From Onthophagus taurus (lineage: Eukaryota > Arthropoda > Insecta > Coleoptera > Scarabaeidae): a DNA stretch of 64,000 bases. A model generated the notes under the pieces. It had not been told where the DNA came from. It was given only the letters and a program-made list of their open reading frames with translations, and ran no database searches. Made by a program: the position numbers and the translations under genes. Every line of letters starts with the position of its first letter. The stretch's first letter is position 1. Location: contig NC_091967.1 of the NCBI RefSeq assembly GCF_036711975.1, positions 18,910,001 to 18,974,000 of the forward strand, written 5' to 3'. Below are positions 50,401-61,923 of this stretch, one piece after another.

Positions 50401-53400
50401 GTCCATCCGACCAAAGTTATCAAGTGTGTGGAAATTCTTGTACTCGTAGCTGTGAAGATATAGCAGCAAATCCAACTTGCCAACGTCAATGTGTCGATGG
50501 TTGTAATTGTCCAAATGGTCAAACTTTAGACGGAAATAATCGGTGTATCCCTATAAGTAGCTGTCCATGTAAGTGGGGGAACGAAAGATATTCTCCAGGT
50601 TTTTCATTTATAAATGGCCATGATAAATGGTAAAAATAAATTAATATTAAATTCACGTTTTGATTCGATTTATTTTAGGACTTGTACTGAGGCGACATGG
50701 ATTATCATTACAGCTACTTCTGAGGATAAGAGGAAACATCCCACAACAGATAACTTAAAAACGATATGTGACGCAGACAATTTTTATGTATACTCTGAAT
50801 GTAAACGAGTGAATGTTGTAACATGCCAGGTATAAAAGTTATTTTATTTTATTAATACATTTTTTCTAATACAATATTTACTTTAGAATAAACACCTTAA
50901 CAGTAAACCAAATTATGATAACTGTGAAAGCGGTTGTCAATGTATGGAAGGTTATGTACTTGATACAGAATCCAATCAATGCGTTAAACCAAGTGATTGT
51001 CCGTGTTTGCACAACGGAGTTAGTTACCCTGAAAATTTTGAACGCAATGGAAGACAAAAAACATGGTAAGATTAAAAAAAGGAAATTTCTTTAGTGTAAT
51101 TTTTATTTTAATTAGTGTTTGCAAAAATGGTACATGGGATTGTAATACACTATCAGAGTACTGGGAAAAATGTAGTGTTTGGAGCAATGTTCATGTAAGA
51201 ACTTTCGACGAATTAGTTTACTCTTTCAAAGGAAACTGTGAATACACATTATTTGAGAGTTCACTCAATGAATCATCTGTATTAGTTAGGGTTACATTAA
51301 AAGTATGTTGCAATATTCATTATTTAAACAGTTAATAATTTTATTTTTCGAAATAGACAGTGGAGTGTTCTTCTGGATCTTGCATTAAAAACGTTAAAAT
51401 TTATTGTGAAGATGTGAATGGCAATCAAGACCACGTTGTTTTTACAACTGGAGAAACTTTCGTGCGACCTAACCAATTAAATCATTTAGTAATAACAGAT
51501 TTAGATCTTTCAATAATGGTTGATGTCATTAAGATGGGCGTTAGACTTGTTTGGAATAAAGGAGGTTGGGTACATATTCATATTTCAAGAATTTGGACTA
51601 CAATGGTAAGATGAGAAAAAAAATTTAATTAATACTAAAATAATACTTTATCTTACTTTAGAAACAAGTTGGTTTATGTGGAACATATGATAATAATCCA
51701 AACAATGATTTAGATACTCCAAATTTTAAAAAAAGTGTTAAAGAAGCTGTGGATTATTATCGACTTGATAAAACATGTGCCGAAAGCAGTGAACTGTTGG
51801 TAACAAACATACTGATGTTTCCCACATTTATATTTTCTTATTTTGAAACCACTCCTCCTTACCTTTAATGTTACTTCTCAAACACCTTGGATAAGCCCTA
51901 GAGAAACATGTTAATTAGCCCAAACTAATTTCTCTTATAACATGACTTCAATTGCCATTGGATTTCTAATGTTGAATAAAAACTAAATATATAATAATCC
52001 GCATGAAAACATTTTTTGAAATGTTATAAACTGTATAACTGGTATGTCACATAATATTCACCATATTATACTGCCAACAGAAAAGTACATATTGATGACA
52101 GAATACAAGATACGGATAAATGATGTTTGCAGAAAATTATATACTGCTTGCAGAAGACTTCCTTCTGGTTGCGGAGGAGACACTATTGGTAAAAGACTGA
52201 ATACTGCGGACAGAAACCTAGATACTGTTAATTTGTAGACTAGAAATTGTGATTACAGGATATTGTATTAATTAGGACTTTAAGATTATTTCTTTAGATG
52301 AAGAACCTTTAGAGATGCGATGTCAATAAGATCTAATATGTATTAGTTTATCATCATTTCTAATAGATATCTACGCACAGAGCTCTTCTTTTTCGCACTC
52401 ACTACATCAATTTCGCATTCTTAGTCGACGGTAAAGTTTAGTATTATCAAACAGCTATTGCATCTGTGTGTTGCGGTGTCTTGTGCCTCCAGGCAACCCG
52501 TTTAATTTATTTTTAGACCGAAGGAATCTTTATGTCTTTATGTAGATCCGCGTTTCGTATGTACGATCATCCGAAGTACTTTATTTTGCCACCTCGGGAT
52601 TTTGTCTCTTTTGAGTAGGCATCTTAAAGTAACGCCCCAGGAACTAATACAGTTATCGTATTCTGAAGCAGAGTTCTTCGCATTTTTTCTTCACGTCCTA
52701 CTTCCATTTGCGCCTTGAGTCTAAAGTCATGCCCCTTAAGAGCGCCATTTATGCGCACTGGAGCTGCTTCATCTATTTTACAATACGTAACATTTACAAG
52801 GGAAAACTTCAGCTCATTAACTTTGACTTTCCATTTTTGTGTTCATTATTGGACTATTAAATTAGCTTTCTGTAACTTATCAGTTGCATGCAAATGTCGC
52901 TATAGTTGCATCGTCATTTCTGGGTAAAAATCGCCCAGTTAAGTACGATTCCAAGACTTAGACATATTGTGTGCCAAACCTTATGAAAAGTCTAAGATAC
53001 ATTAAAGAAAGTCGCTGAATTCAAACTGGTAGTCCAAAATTATTATGAGGAGTCTTGGTACGCCCATTTCATCTAGGATGTGTTAAAGTAATGATAAATT
53101 CTCTGACCTTTTCTATGATTTGTCTTATGTTCAATATTTGTTGTCGCGTTCCACTTGACATAAAGCCAAGCAAGCTTGCTCCTGTGGTATTTGTGACAAT
53201 ATGTAGGGATTTAGGCGTTTTGCTATTATTTAGACATTACTTTGCGAAATGTTGGCAATTGTTCGATAATTGTGACATACTTTTCCGAAACCATCTAGTA
53301 CTCATGGTATCCACCCTGATCTCAAATCACTTGATATATTCTGTGCATAGCATCGATTCCCGGGTTTCGTATTATCATTTCGGCTACGACGTTATCTTCT

Positions 53401-56400
53401 CCTGGCGATTTGGTTGATTTTTGATCTCTCTATATAGTGCTGCGTGTTTCATTTTACAACCCTGGATTTATATTTGCTTCAGTTAACGCCTTTTTTGTTT
53501 TGATCAAGTCAGCGGTGTGTTTGTGATCGGGTTAATTTCGGCTATTTCTTCATTAGTTTTTGACTTAGTTTTCTAAGTTTTTAGTAAAAACACCTTCATT
53601 TATTTTCCTCCCTCATCATCAACCCTTTCATTCCCCTCCTTTAATAACTCTCCCAAAGTTATTAAACAACTATCACCTCTTCAATAATAGATACCAACGA
53701 TTAAGAAATAAAATTTTTAGAACGTAAATATTTTGGTTCCTGAAAACACCTGCGATATTTTATTCAGTCAAGCATTCAAAAACTGTCGTCTTATAAAACC
53801 AGTTGATGAATATTACAGAAGATGTCTAATTGACGCCAATACACAATTATTAAAACCTGAAAATGAAAGAACTAATTATTATTGCCAAACATTATCTGCG
53901 TATGCTCAAGAATGCAATGATATTAAGCAACCTGTAAAGTGGAGAACGAATCGAATTTGTCGTAAGTGCTTTTTCTACTTAAAGCAATTAAATAAGCATT
54001 GTTTATTTAAATACGTTATCGGTTTTAGCGTATGGTTGTAAAACTAATACGGTGTATTATCCATGTGAAACTCCTTGTCCAAAAGACACTTGCCAAAGTA
54101 ATGTTTATTGCCCAAATAAAGTTTGCTCGGAAGCATGTAATGTCGCATCATGTCCACTTAACACGATTTATAAAGATTCTACTTACAAGCAATGTGTAAA
54201 AAGACGCAAATGTGATAGTGTTATCGTACGTCAACCTTTTCTTTTTAATTTAAAATTTTTAATTTATTATTTTTTAATTTTAGAACATTCCTACAGTGGA
54301 GGGACATTGTGTAGGCAATCCACATTGTATGACTTTCGATGGTAAAAAATTTGACTTTATGGGAAAATGTACTTATTATTTAGTAAGAGGTAATGATTTT
54401 GATATAATGTGTGATCATTACATATGGAAGAATGGAGCATACGTTGTAAGTACATTTTTTAAAACTATATTGTTAAACTTTCAACATGATCTGAATTTGC
54501 AGAAAGATTATAAATCAAAAGCACCATCTTATTGTGCAAAAGTAATAATCCATTCTGGAGGTAACATCATCGAATTAGAACAGAAACATAATGTTAAAGT
54601 TAATGGCCATACGATTGGTTTTCGTCCTTATATTAATTCGGAATTCCGCATTAATCAACCGAGTAGTGAATTAACCACCGTTTTATTAAATGATCACGTC
54701 ACTGTAACATGGAATGGCAAATCTCGCGTTACAGTTAGCATTCCTACCACAATGATAGGAAAAGTAAATGTAATATTTATTTTAATTTGTTATTATCAAA
54801 ATAAGCATTATTTTTATCGTAGGGATTACTTGGTACATTTACTAAGTCTCAAGATGATGATTTCTTAATGCCTAACGGTGTCATAACAAAGGATTCAACG
54901 GAATTTGGAAATTCCTGGAAAGTTCCTGGTAGTTGCAAACATGAGTATACTGGACCAGTTGAACATCCTTGCGTAGCTAATCCAAATAGAAAAGCTAAAG
55001 CTGAAGAAAGCTGTGCTGCGCTAAAAAGTGATTTATTCAAAGGTAATAAACCTATAATATATTTTGAGAAATCTATTAAAAATTAATTATTAATAGGGTG
55101 TCTTGATGGTGTAAATAGCGTTTATGATGATTGCCTTTATGACGCTTGCCAATGCACAGATGAAGTAAGTTAATTTTAGAATTACATTCAATTTTAATTT
55201 AACCCAATTCTATGTAATGCAGCAAAAAACTTGTGTTTGTGAATTCTACTCCATTCAAAGTGATAAATGTGCAGCAAAAGGAATTAACGTAGATTGGCGC
55301 AACAAAATCGCACAATGCGCAATTCAATGTCCAGCTGGGCAAACTTACCAAGTTTGTGCAAATCCTTGTACTCGAACATGTGAAGATGTCTCCACCAGCC
55401 TAACATGTAAACGGATCTGTGTTGATGGATGTAGTTGTCCTGAAGGGCATACGTTAAATAGTATTAACCAGTGTGTTCCAATTCATACATGTCCGTGTAT
55501 ATGGGAAAATAAACGATATCCACCAGATTTTACGTTTATACATGATGATAAAGTAAAGTAAGTATTATTGATTTCAATAAATAATAATTTAATAAGAAAA
55601 CGTTGTTACTTAGGGTATGCGAAAATGCGATGTGGAATGTGACCACAGCTACCCCAGACGATAAAAGCATATATAAAACTACCGACGAACTCTACAACAA
55701 ATGTAGCCCTTATGATAACCTTAGATACACTGGTTGCAAACGTGTCAACCCCGTAACATGTCGAAACAAGCATCTTAACGAGAAACCAAATTATGAAAAT
55801 TGTCACAGTGGTTGTCAATGTGTAGAGATGTTGGTATACGATGCAGAAGAAAAGAATTGTATTTATCCGGAATTTTGTCCTTGTTTGTATAAAGGAATCA
55901 GTTTTCCAGATAAAACGGAACGACATGAGAGAAATCAAAAATGGTAAATAATTTATTAAAAATATTATTTTTTTTTGTTCGAACGTTCCTTTTATTTTTA
56001 AATCGTTACTTTAAGTACTTGTCGAGGTGAATATTGGACTTGCTCCCCAGATGCCGACCACTGGGAGAAATGTTCCGTTTGGAATAACATACACGTCAGA
56101 ACTTTTGACGAACTAATTTATTCCTTTAAAGGAATTTGTGAGTACACGTTATTAGAGCACTCATCTTTAACTTATGGAGTATTAAGGGTCACACTTACGG
56201 TATGTTGCTTTTTATACAACAACTTAATAAATTAATATTTATACTTTTTAGACTGCGCAGTGTAATGTTGGATCGTGTATTAAAAGTGTCAAAGTTTATA
56301 TTCGTGATTCAAAAGACAACGAAGATAATGTCATCTTGGTAACTGGCGAAAAATTTATACCGCCAAATAAATTAAAGAATTTAGTTATAACAAATATGGA

Positions 56401-57466
56401 ACTTTCGATTATGGTTGATGTAATTGGAATGGGTGTTAGAGTTGTATGGAATAGAAGTGGTTGGGTTCATATTCATGTTTCGAGATCTTGGACAGCACGG
56501 GTAAATTTTACTAGTTTGCAAATTAAGTAGTTAGTACGTGTAAATTGATCTATATTCAATAATTTAGGCAATTATGCCTATCATATTTTGGCACTCAAAA
56601 TACTGATTTGTATTGTTTATTTAATTTTTAAATTAAAACATTTAATTTTAGAATCATCTCGGTTTATGTGGTAAATACGATGATAATCCAAAAAATGATC
56701 TCGACACTCCAGCAAGCGTTAATGATGTTGCTGAACTCGTAGATTATTACCGTGTTGATAAAACATGCCCAAGAAGTTCCGAAATTGAGGTAAATCAATT
56801 TAATATAATTACTGTTATAATTTAACAACATTTTTTTTTGTAGAAAGCAATCATGATAGACAAATTCTGCGATATCTTATACAGCGAAAAATTTGAAACA
56901 TGTCGATTACTAACACCTGTTGAAGAATATTATAACAGATGTTTAATAAACGCAAATTTACAACTTTCATTACCCGAAAATCAACGAACTAATTATTATT
57001 GTCAAACATTGTCTGCTTACGCTCAAGAATGTAACGACGTTGGACAGCCTGTTAATTGGAGAACAAACACGATTTGTCGTAAGTTTAAATTACAAATTTA
57101 CATTGAATTAAGAGGACTAATTCTAATATTAATCATTTAGCTTATCAATGTCACAACGATAATGCTTATTACTCCTGTGATACACCGTGTCCAATAGAAA
57201 CTTGTCAGAAGAGTGTTAAATGTGCAGATAAAGTATGTGCAGAAGCTTGTAACTCAAAACGATGTCCGCCAAGCCTGATTTATAAAGATTCCACATACAA
57301 AGAATGCATATCAAAAAATGAATGTCAAGGAAGAGATTGTCTCAGCGGGTGTACTTGTCATGCACCTAACAACAACAGATCGTATAATATCGATCTGTAC
57401 GCTGGATGTAAAGACGGAAAATGTTCATGGTCTCAATTAATTTTTAATATTTACTTAAATAAATAA
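41468..57466 (+). CDS. Large secreted multi-vWD/C8/TIL-domain protein (hemolectin/zonadhesin/mucin-like)
   Basis: Forty exons with GT-AG borders and consistent phase give 2,809 residues. Starts of the first ten: 41468, 41615, 41952, 43873, 44331, 44508, 44723, 45050, 45287, 45525; the last is 57141-57466. Residues 1-20 are a signal peptide (VYLFLVILIFFSVES). A divergent vWD-C8-TIL set follows (27-372), then three tandem units starting near residues 373, 1175 and 1973. Each unit has two vWD domains (HCxGDPHCxTFDGKxYDFMGKC type and CSVWNNVHVRTFDxxVYSFK type), C8 regions (YYCQTLSAYAQECND) and TIL domains (GCNCPxGQTL...C.PI..C.C). The cysteine-rich composition implies an extracellular, disulphide-built, probably multimerising protein of the clotting, mucin or egg-coat type. 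No F5/8-C, vWA or knot domain was seen, so a specific orthology is not claimed. AATAAA overlaps the stop region at 57458. Confidence 0.9.
42100..43870. other. 1.8 kb intron 3 of the vWD gene
   Basis: The largest of the early introns. A plus-strand frame at 43,216-43,491 shows no known domain. Nothing else was recognised. Confidence 0.4.
45050..48395 (+). repeat. Two-vWD-domain coding unit 1 of 3
   Basis: Exons 8-16 and the first part of exon 17. The first vWD domain starts DPHYTTFDGKKYDFMGKC and the second CSIWNNVHIRTFDATVYSFK. The unit ends with ETPCPKDTCEKDNNCPDRLC and STYTQCVPKDQC. The block after the first vWD domain is one 377 nt exon (45525-45901). Confidence 0.85.
49073..49430 (-). 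pseudogene. Reverse-transcriptase fragment in a vWD-gene intron
   Basis: The minus strand reads YCAAVFLNVFKVFDRVYNQL, then LQGSVLGPFLYLLYTIDVPN and ATFADNIVIM. This is the palm of a Jockey-like element. The catalytic FADD reads FADN, so the fragment is inactive. It lies in the intron between exons 19 and 20. Confidence 0.75.
51800..53720. other. 1.9 kb intron of the vWD gene, likely transposon-derived
   Basis: In its homologue, exon 16, this position is uninterrupted. The intron is somewhat GC-richer than neighbouring introns and carries broken plus-strand frames at 52,715-53,417 without a domain that could be named. It looks like degraded mobile-element DNA. Confidence 0.4.
54284..57330 (+). 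repeat. Two-vWD-domain coding unit 3 of 3
   Basis: Exons 30-40. The first vWD domain starts GHCVGNPHCMTFDGKKFDF and the second CSVWNNIHVRTFDELIYSFK. All introns are under 160 nt, so this is the most compact unit. The protein ends soon after, with a short extra cysteine segment (CLSGCTCHAPNNNRSYN). Confidence 0.85.
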
Positions 57467-57836
57467 TTCTTAATTCTAAACATCGCTTCATTTTATTTCT
57501 TTTTGGCATAATCTGTAAAGTTTTTTCATACATTGTGACGACTTATGAACACAAAGAAAAGAACAATACAGTCGATTAGCAATTTAATAACTAAAGCAGG
57601 TCCTCGGCCGGCCCAGTGAAGACGGGTAGGGTTATTTATAAGGCGCCACACAGTTAACCCTGCGTTGTCCACGAACTGTGACGTGAGGTGGTAAAGTGAT
57701 GCAATCGACACAAGTGGACACAAACACAAAAAAAAAATAATAAATAGTTCGAGATATTTTAAGTTGCAAAAAATATTTATTCGGTAAAAATAAAAAATAT
57801 AATAAGGTAAATAAAAAAATATTATTGTGATATACG

Positions 57837-58915
57837 CAGTGATGGGCACTGGGTAAATACCTCACGGGTAGGTATTTATAAAATGGGTATTTATTCGGGT
57901 ATTTACCTCGGCCCAGGGTAAATACCCAAACAATACGTATAAAAGTGATACAAGTAAAAATATATCACATACCGAAAAAATGAAGAGGAAATGATGAAAT
58001 GGACGTTGGAGACTAGGAATTGTCAACGATCCAAGACGTATTATCATCAGACGAATCTGTCGTAATTTAGATTAGATCAAGTTATTATTATTATTATCAT
58101 CAAGCTATCCTTGGATATAGGCCTCCCCTATTCTGTTCCATTCGATTCTATTCTGTGCTGTCTGAACCCAATTGTTGAGCTTTGCCACAATGTTGACCAC
58201 ACCTTCGGCGCCAGTTCTTCTTCATAGGTCTTCATTTCGGTCTTTGCGTTACTTTGAGCCTCCTGCCAGTCGCTACCGTTATTGTTTCGGAGCCGTATGT
58301 CATAAGCGGAAATACGCATTGATTGAAAGCCTTTCTTTTCAAATATATAGGAATATCGTGTTGAAGATGTCTCTAAGTTTCCCGCAAACTGTCTATGTGA
58401 GTATGATCCTTCTGTTTAGTTCGCTTGTTTGATTATCTCTGGATACACGAACCTCATGGCCAAGATAGACATAGCTGTCAACCCTCTCAATCTCATTATC
58501 CCCAATGTTGATGTTAGACTTGGGAACAAGATTTGTTATAAATTTTGATTTGATGTTTATGCCTGTTTGGATTCAATCCAGTTCTTTAAATGCATTCTCC
58601 AGGACTGTGATGAACAATTTGGGTTCAACAGTGTATCGCTTTGTTTTACTCACAATCAGTAGTTTACTACTTCTACTCTCTTCAGTACTTTTATAAAATT
58701 TTACCGTCATTGTAGCATTCTTGTAGATGTTATAAACAAGTTTGGTGTATCGATAATCGACTCTGCATTCTTGAAGTGCTAGCAAAACTGCCATCAACTA
58801 AATTTAAATTAAATTTTATAAATACCTCTAAATACCCATCTTGGGTAAACACCCCCGGGTATATATCCAGGAAATTTACCCTTGAAAATAAATACCCGGG
58901 TATTTAACAACATTG
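57837..58915. mobile_element. hAT-type non-autonomous element with 8 bp target duplication
   Basis: Flanked on both sides by GATATACG (57829-57836 and 58916-58923). The ends are short imperfect inverted repeats: left CAGTGATGGGCACTGGGTAA, right (reverse complement) CAATGTTGTTAAATACCCGG. Subterminal DNA is full of GGGTATTTA/TAAATACCC motifs in both orientations. An 8 bp duplication with CA(G/A)TG ends is the hAT signature. No hAT transposase is inside; its interior is a non-LTR fragment instead. Confidence 0.8.
58128..58797 (-). pseudogene. Non-LTR retrotransposon fragment inside the hAT element
   Basis: On the minus strand, 58,797-58,573 reads LALQECRVDYRYTKLVYNIY and PKLFITVLENAFKELD, a reverse-transcriptase segment. 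Then 58,319-58,128 resembles the C-terminal tail (SDWQEAQSNAKTEMKTYEEE). The middle of the polymerase is missing. Confidence 0.6.
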
Positions 58916-59107
58916 GATATACGTAAGTAAGAATGTTGTTGTCCAGCAAACGTGAAGCAACACAATAAAAAAAAGAAAAGAATTGTTGGCGTACCAAAAA
59001 AAAAGTTGAAATAAATGACGAAAATAAATGAATAAAACAATTACGCAAAAAGAAAATAATAAATTTGAATTGAATTACGCGCACGACCCGTACCCCTGAT
59101 ATCAGTG

Positions 59108-59112
59108 TGGCG
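59108..59112. repeat. Left 5 bp target duplication of the Transib-like element
   Basis: TGGCG directly precedes the CACTATG terminus and is repeated at 61919-61923. A 5 bp, GC-rich duplication is the Transib habit. Confidence 0.85.
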
Positions 59113-61918
59113 CACTATGGGCAATTTGAGCCGTTTGCTGATCATAAATGGGTTTTTCGAAAGTCGTAAAACCTATATAACGTCATATCTTCCCGAAAAG
59201 GTTGTTCAATGGAGAACCTAATTCAGCTATCAATAAGTAATTTCATCGTTGCATTTTAATAATAAACGTAGGATTATCCGATGACATCAATTTCGAGATT
59301 TCTTTAACTATCGCTAAAGTTTTAGCAGTTAGCGATGTTTAGCGATGGTCTACAATATATATAGTTTTAAAGACTATTTATTTCTTTAAAACATATAAAA
59401 AAAATTAGCTGCCAACATTTGCCTATTTAGAAGTTATTACCAGAAAACTAAAAGAGTCCACGTCACGCACAGAAGTGTTGTTTATAAGTGTCTTGTTTAT
59501 TGACGACGTACATAACTTAAATGCAATATGGCTTTTCTTAGGTTAGGTAGCTTAAACTTGGCATACAGAATAATAATATCACGAGACTATAATCAATTTT
59601 CAGAATATCGGAAGAATCAATACTATACAGTGTGTCCACAAAAGTTATATCCGTAGTACATTTTTATTTAAATATAAAGCCCAATCATTTTTAATTATTA
59701 AAAAATAGTCTAATTTTAAAATTATTGTTATAAATATTTATTTATTTGCATGCTTTTCAAGTTATTCAACACAATATGTAATCAGTTTTCGGTTATATAT
59801 TGTTGCCCATTAATTTAGTTGGCGTGAATAAATCTTCAACGGCCAATGGCGCACTTAATTTTTTTGGTAATATTGACTGAGCCAATCATTTGGCTCATGA
59901 TTGGTTAAACCAGGAGTATACTGTATCTTTATCTGTTCTAAATGAAGAATGCGACGAATCTGTTGGTTCCATGCCATCTACATCTAATGAAAAGAGAGAA
60001 AGACCGTATCTACCTTACGAAGATTCTGCAGCATCTAGTAAGAGACGAAAAAATACCACATTGCTAAATGAATATGGATTTGATCGTATATACAGTGCGT
60101 ATATTCAGGAATTACGGTCAATGGTAGAAAGTGATGAAGCAAATGTAGTGGAGACTATAAGAGATTTGCAGCCTGATGAAAAGAAAGCAATTTTAAAACA
60201 GATCCACCATGATAAATCACAACCATTGACTGTAGTTGAAGCATTAAGCGTTTACATTGATTTAGATTTCACTAAAGCACAATATTTATACCTTAGAAAT
60301 CTAACCAATGAGAAAAGCTCCTTTTTATTGCCACCTTCTTATCACAACATCTAGGAAAGTAAAAAAAGCTGTTATCAACCTGTTTCTAGCATAGAAATCA
60401 GCAATACATATGCAAAGGTAACATCTTTACAAGATTTATTAAATCACACAAGTACGGTAGTGTGGCAAAATCTTGTCCCCTCTTCTGTGCGGATTTGTCG
60501 ACCAATTTCAATCGAGTTTCTAAAGAGACTCCCGAGAAAACAAAAGCCGTTGTGCTCGACATGCACTATTTGCGGTGCTAATCCACAGCAAATGAATAAT
60601 TTAGAAAAGGTGGCAACAAGACCAGAAAATGATAATGCATTTCGCTATCGTTTGTCAATGATACATGCCTCGATACGTTGCATGGAGATGATTTTACACA
60701 TATCATATTATCTACCCTTCCGAAAGTGGTCAGCTACTACCGCAGAAAATAAACAATTAAAAAGAGATAAGAAAGCTTTGGTCCAGGCACGATTCCGCAA
60801 ATAGCTTGGTTTGATTATTGATGAGCCAAAGAAATAAGTGGTAATACAAACGATGGAAATACTGCTAAAAGATTTTTTTTGTAATGCTTCTTCTTCGGCA
60901 GAAATTACCAGTGTCGACGAAATATTGATTAAGCGATTTCACATAATTTTTCAGGTGTTGACATCGGGTATTACGGAAACGGCAAAAATATACATTAAAA
61001 ATTATGACTGGTATTACATGCCATCTTCCGTACATAAAGTATTAATTCGTGGTGAACGTATCATACGACATTTTGCAATTTTACCTATTGGACAGCTATC
61101 AGAAGATGTACAGGAATCTCGAAATAATGATTACAAAAAATTTAGACTACATCATGCACGAAAATGTTCTAGATATGCTACAAACGAAGATGTATTTTAT
61201 ATACTCCTTTATACATCAGATCCATACATAACGAATATTACAAATCAGTGCATTAAAAATGTAAAGAAACTTGACGAAGAAACCCTAGCTCTTTTAACAC
61301 AGCATCACCTGGTTTCTGAAAATTAAATTGAATAAGTTGAACAGTGTCAAATGAGTACAGTTTCAGGTAAAGTACTACTTCCGGTTATGTGAGATGGTAG
61401 AAATTTTGTATCTGAAAGTTACTTATTCTTATTCAGATTTCTACAAAATTTTTTAACTATTTGTAAATCTGTTAAAGTAAACTGCTACTTCCGGTCGACA
61501 GATTTGTTCCAAAAGTTGGTAGAGATCAACAGTCTTAATTTAATAGCCGCATACCAAATTTCATGGAAGTAGATAATTGCGTCTTTGAGTTATCGTGTTT
61601 ACGAACGCACGTATATAATACATACTATATACTAACAGATACATATGTACAGATGTAATGCTAAAATGGTCAAAATAGGTTCTAGGACCATCAAATGTAT
61701 AGATTCATCACAACCTCGAAACGGTAGTTTGGGACAGAAGTTGTCTTCATATAGTTCGTATATAGGAGGAAATAAAAATAATAATAAATAATAAAAAGAA
61801 AATTGGTACTCTTACTTCCTGTAATGTAGAATATTCTTACCAAGTTTGAAAGGTTTATGTTTAAAAATAAAAAAGTTATTGATTTTTGATCAGCAAACGG
61901 ACTAAATTTTCCATAGTG
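59113..61918 (+). mobile_element. Transib-superfamily (RAG1-like) DNA transposon, 2,806 bp, both ends present
   Basis: Terminal inverted repeats of about 37 bp: left CACTATGGGCAATTTGAGCC continuing to TTTGCTGATCATAAAT (59113-59149); right, in reverse complement, CACTATGGAAAATTTAGTCC continuing to TTTGCTGATCAAAAAT. About six mismatches separate them. Flanking TGGCG is duplicated exactly (59108-59112, 61919-61923). CACTATG fits the CACWRTG start described for Transib elements, the counterpart of the V(D)J heptamer CACAGTG. The interior codes a damaged transposase (59890-61326). Since the ends look intact, the copy could still have been mobilised by an enzyme supplied elsewhere. Confidence 0.88.
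59890..61326 (+). pseudogene. Broken Transib/RAG1-like transposase
   Basis: Segment 1 (59890-60354) contains DRIYSAYIQELRSM and ends at an in-frame TAG; the same frame continues to 60804 with VVWQNLVPSSVRICRPISIE, CTICGANPQQMNNL and RYRLSMIHASIRCMEMILHI. Segment 3 (60838-61326) contains YYMPSSVHKVLIRGERIIRH, ILPIGQLSEDVQESRNND and LHHARKCSRYATNEDVFYIL. NTNDGNTAKRFF, holding the second catalytic aspartate, is legible at 60,845-60,885 only in another frame, so at least two indels occur there. The last block aligns by eye with RAG1 around its catalytic glutamate ([20 protein letters not shown]). The block expected between HTSTV and VWQNL, which carries the first catalytic aspartate in relatives, is missing. 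The enzyme is therefore dead. Confidence 0.82.
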
Positions 61919-61923
61919 TGGCG

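Larger units (their letters stand above)
48400..54283 (+). repeat. Two-vWD-domain coding unit 2 of 3
   Basis: From within exon 17 to exon 29. The first vWD domain starts GHCMGDPHCTTFDGKYYDF and the second CSVWSNVHVRTFDELVYSFK. The counterpart of the 377 nt exon is split into 89, 220 and 68 nt exons. Two introns are large (48,951-49,897 and 51,800-53,720). The first holds a reverse-transcriptase fragment; the second shows no clear feature. Confidence 0.85.

Noticed and set aside
52715-53417. Possible protein-coding frames in the 1.9 kb vWD intron
   Set aside because: No recognisable domain, and the exons on either side (51799 to 53721) join in phase to match the uninterrupted exon 16 of unit 1.
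59634-59700. Possible mariner end (CAGTGTGTCCACAAAAG) inside the Transib-like element
   Set aside because: No matching inverted end or TA duplication was found nearby.
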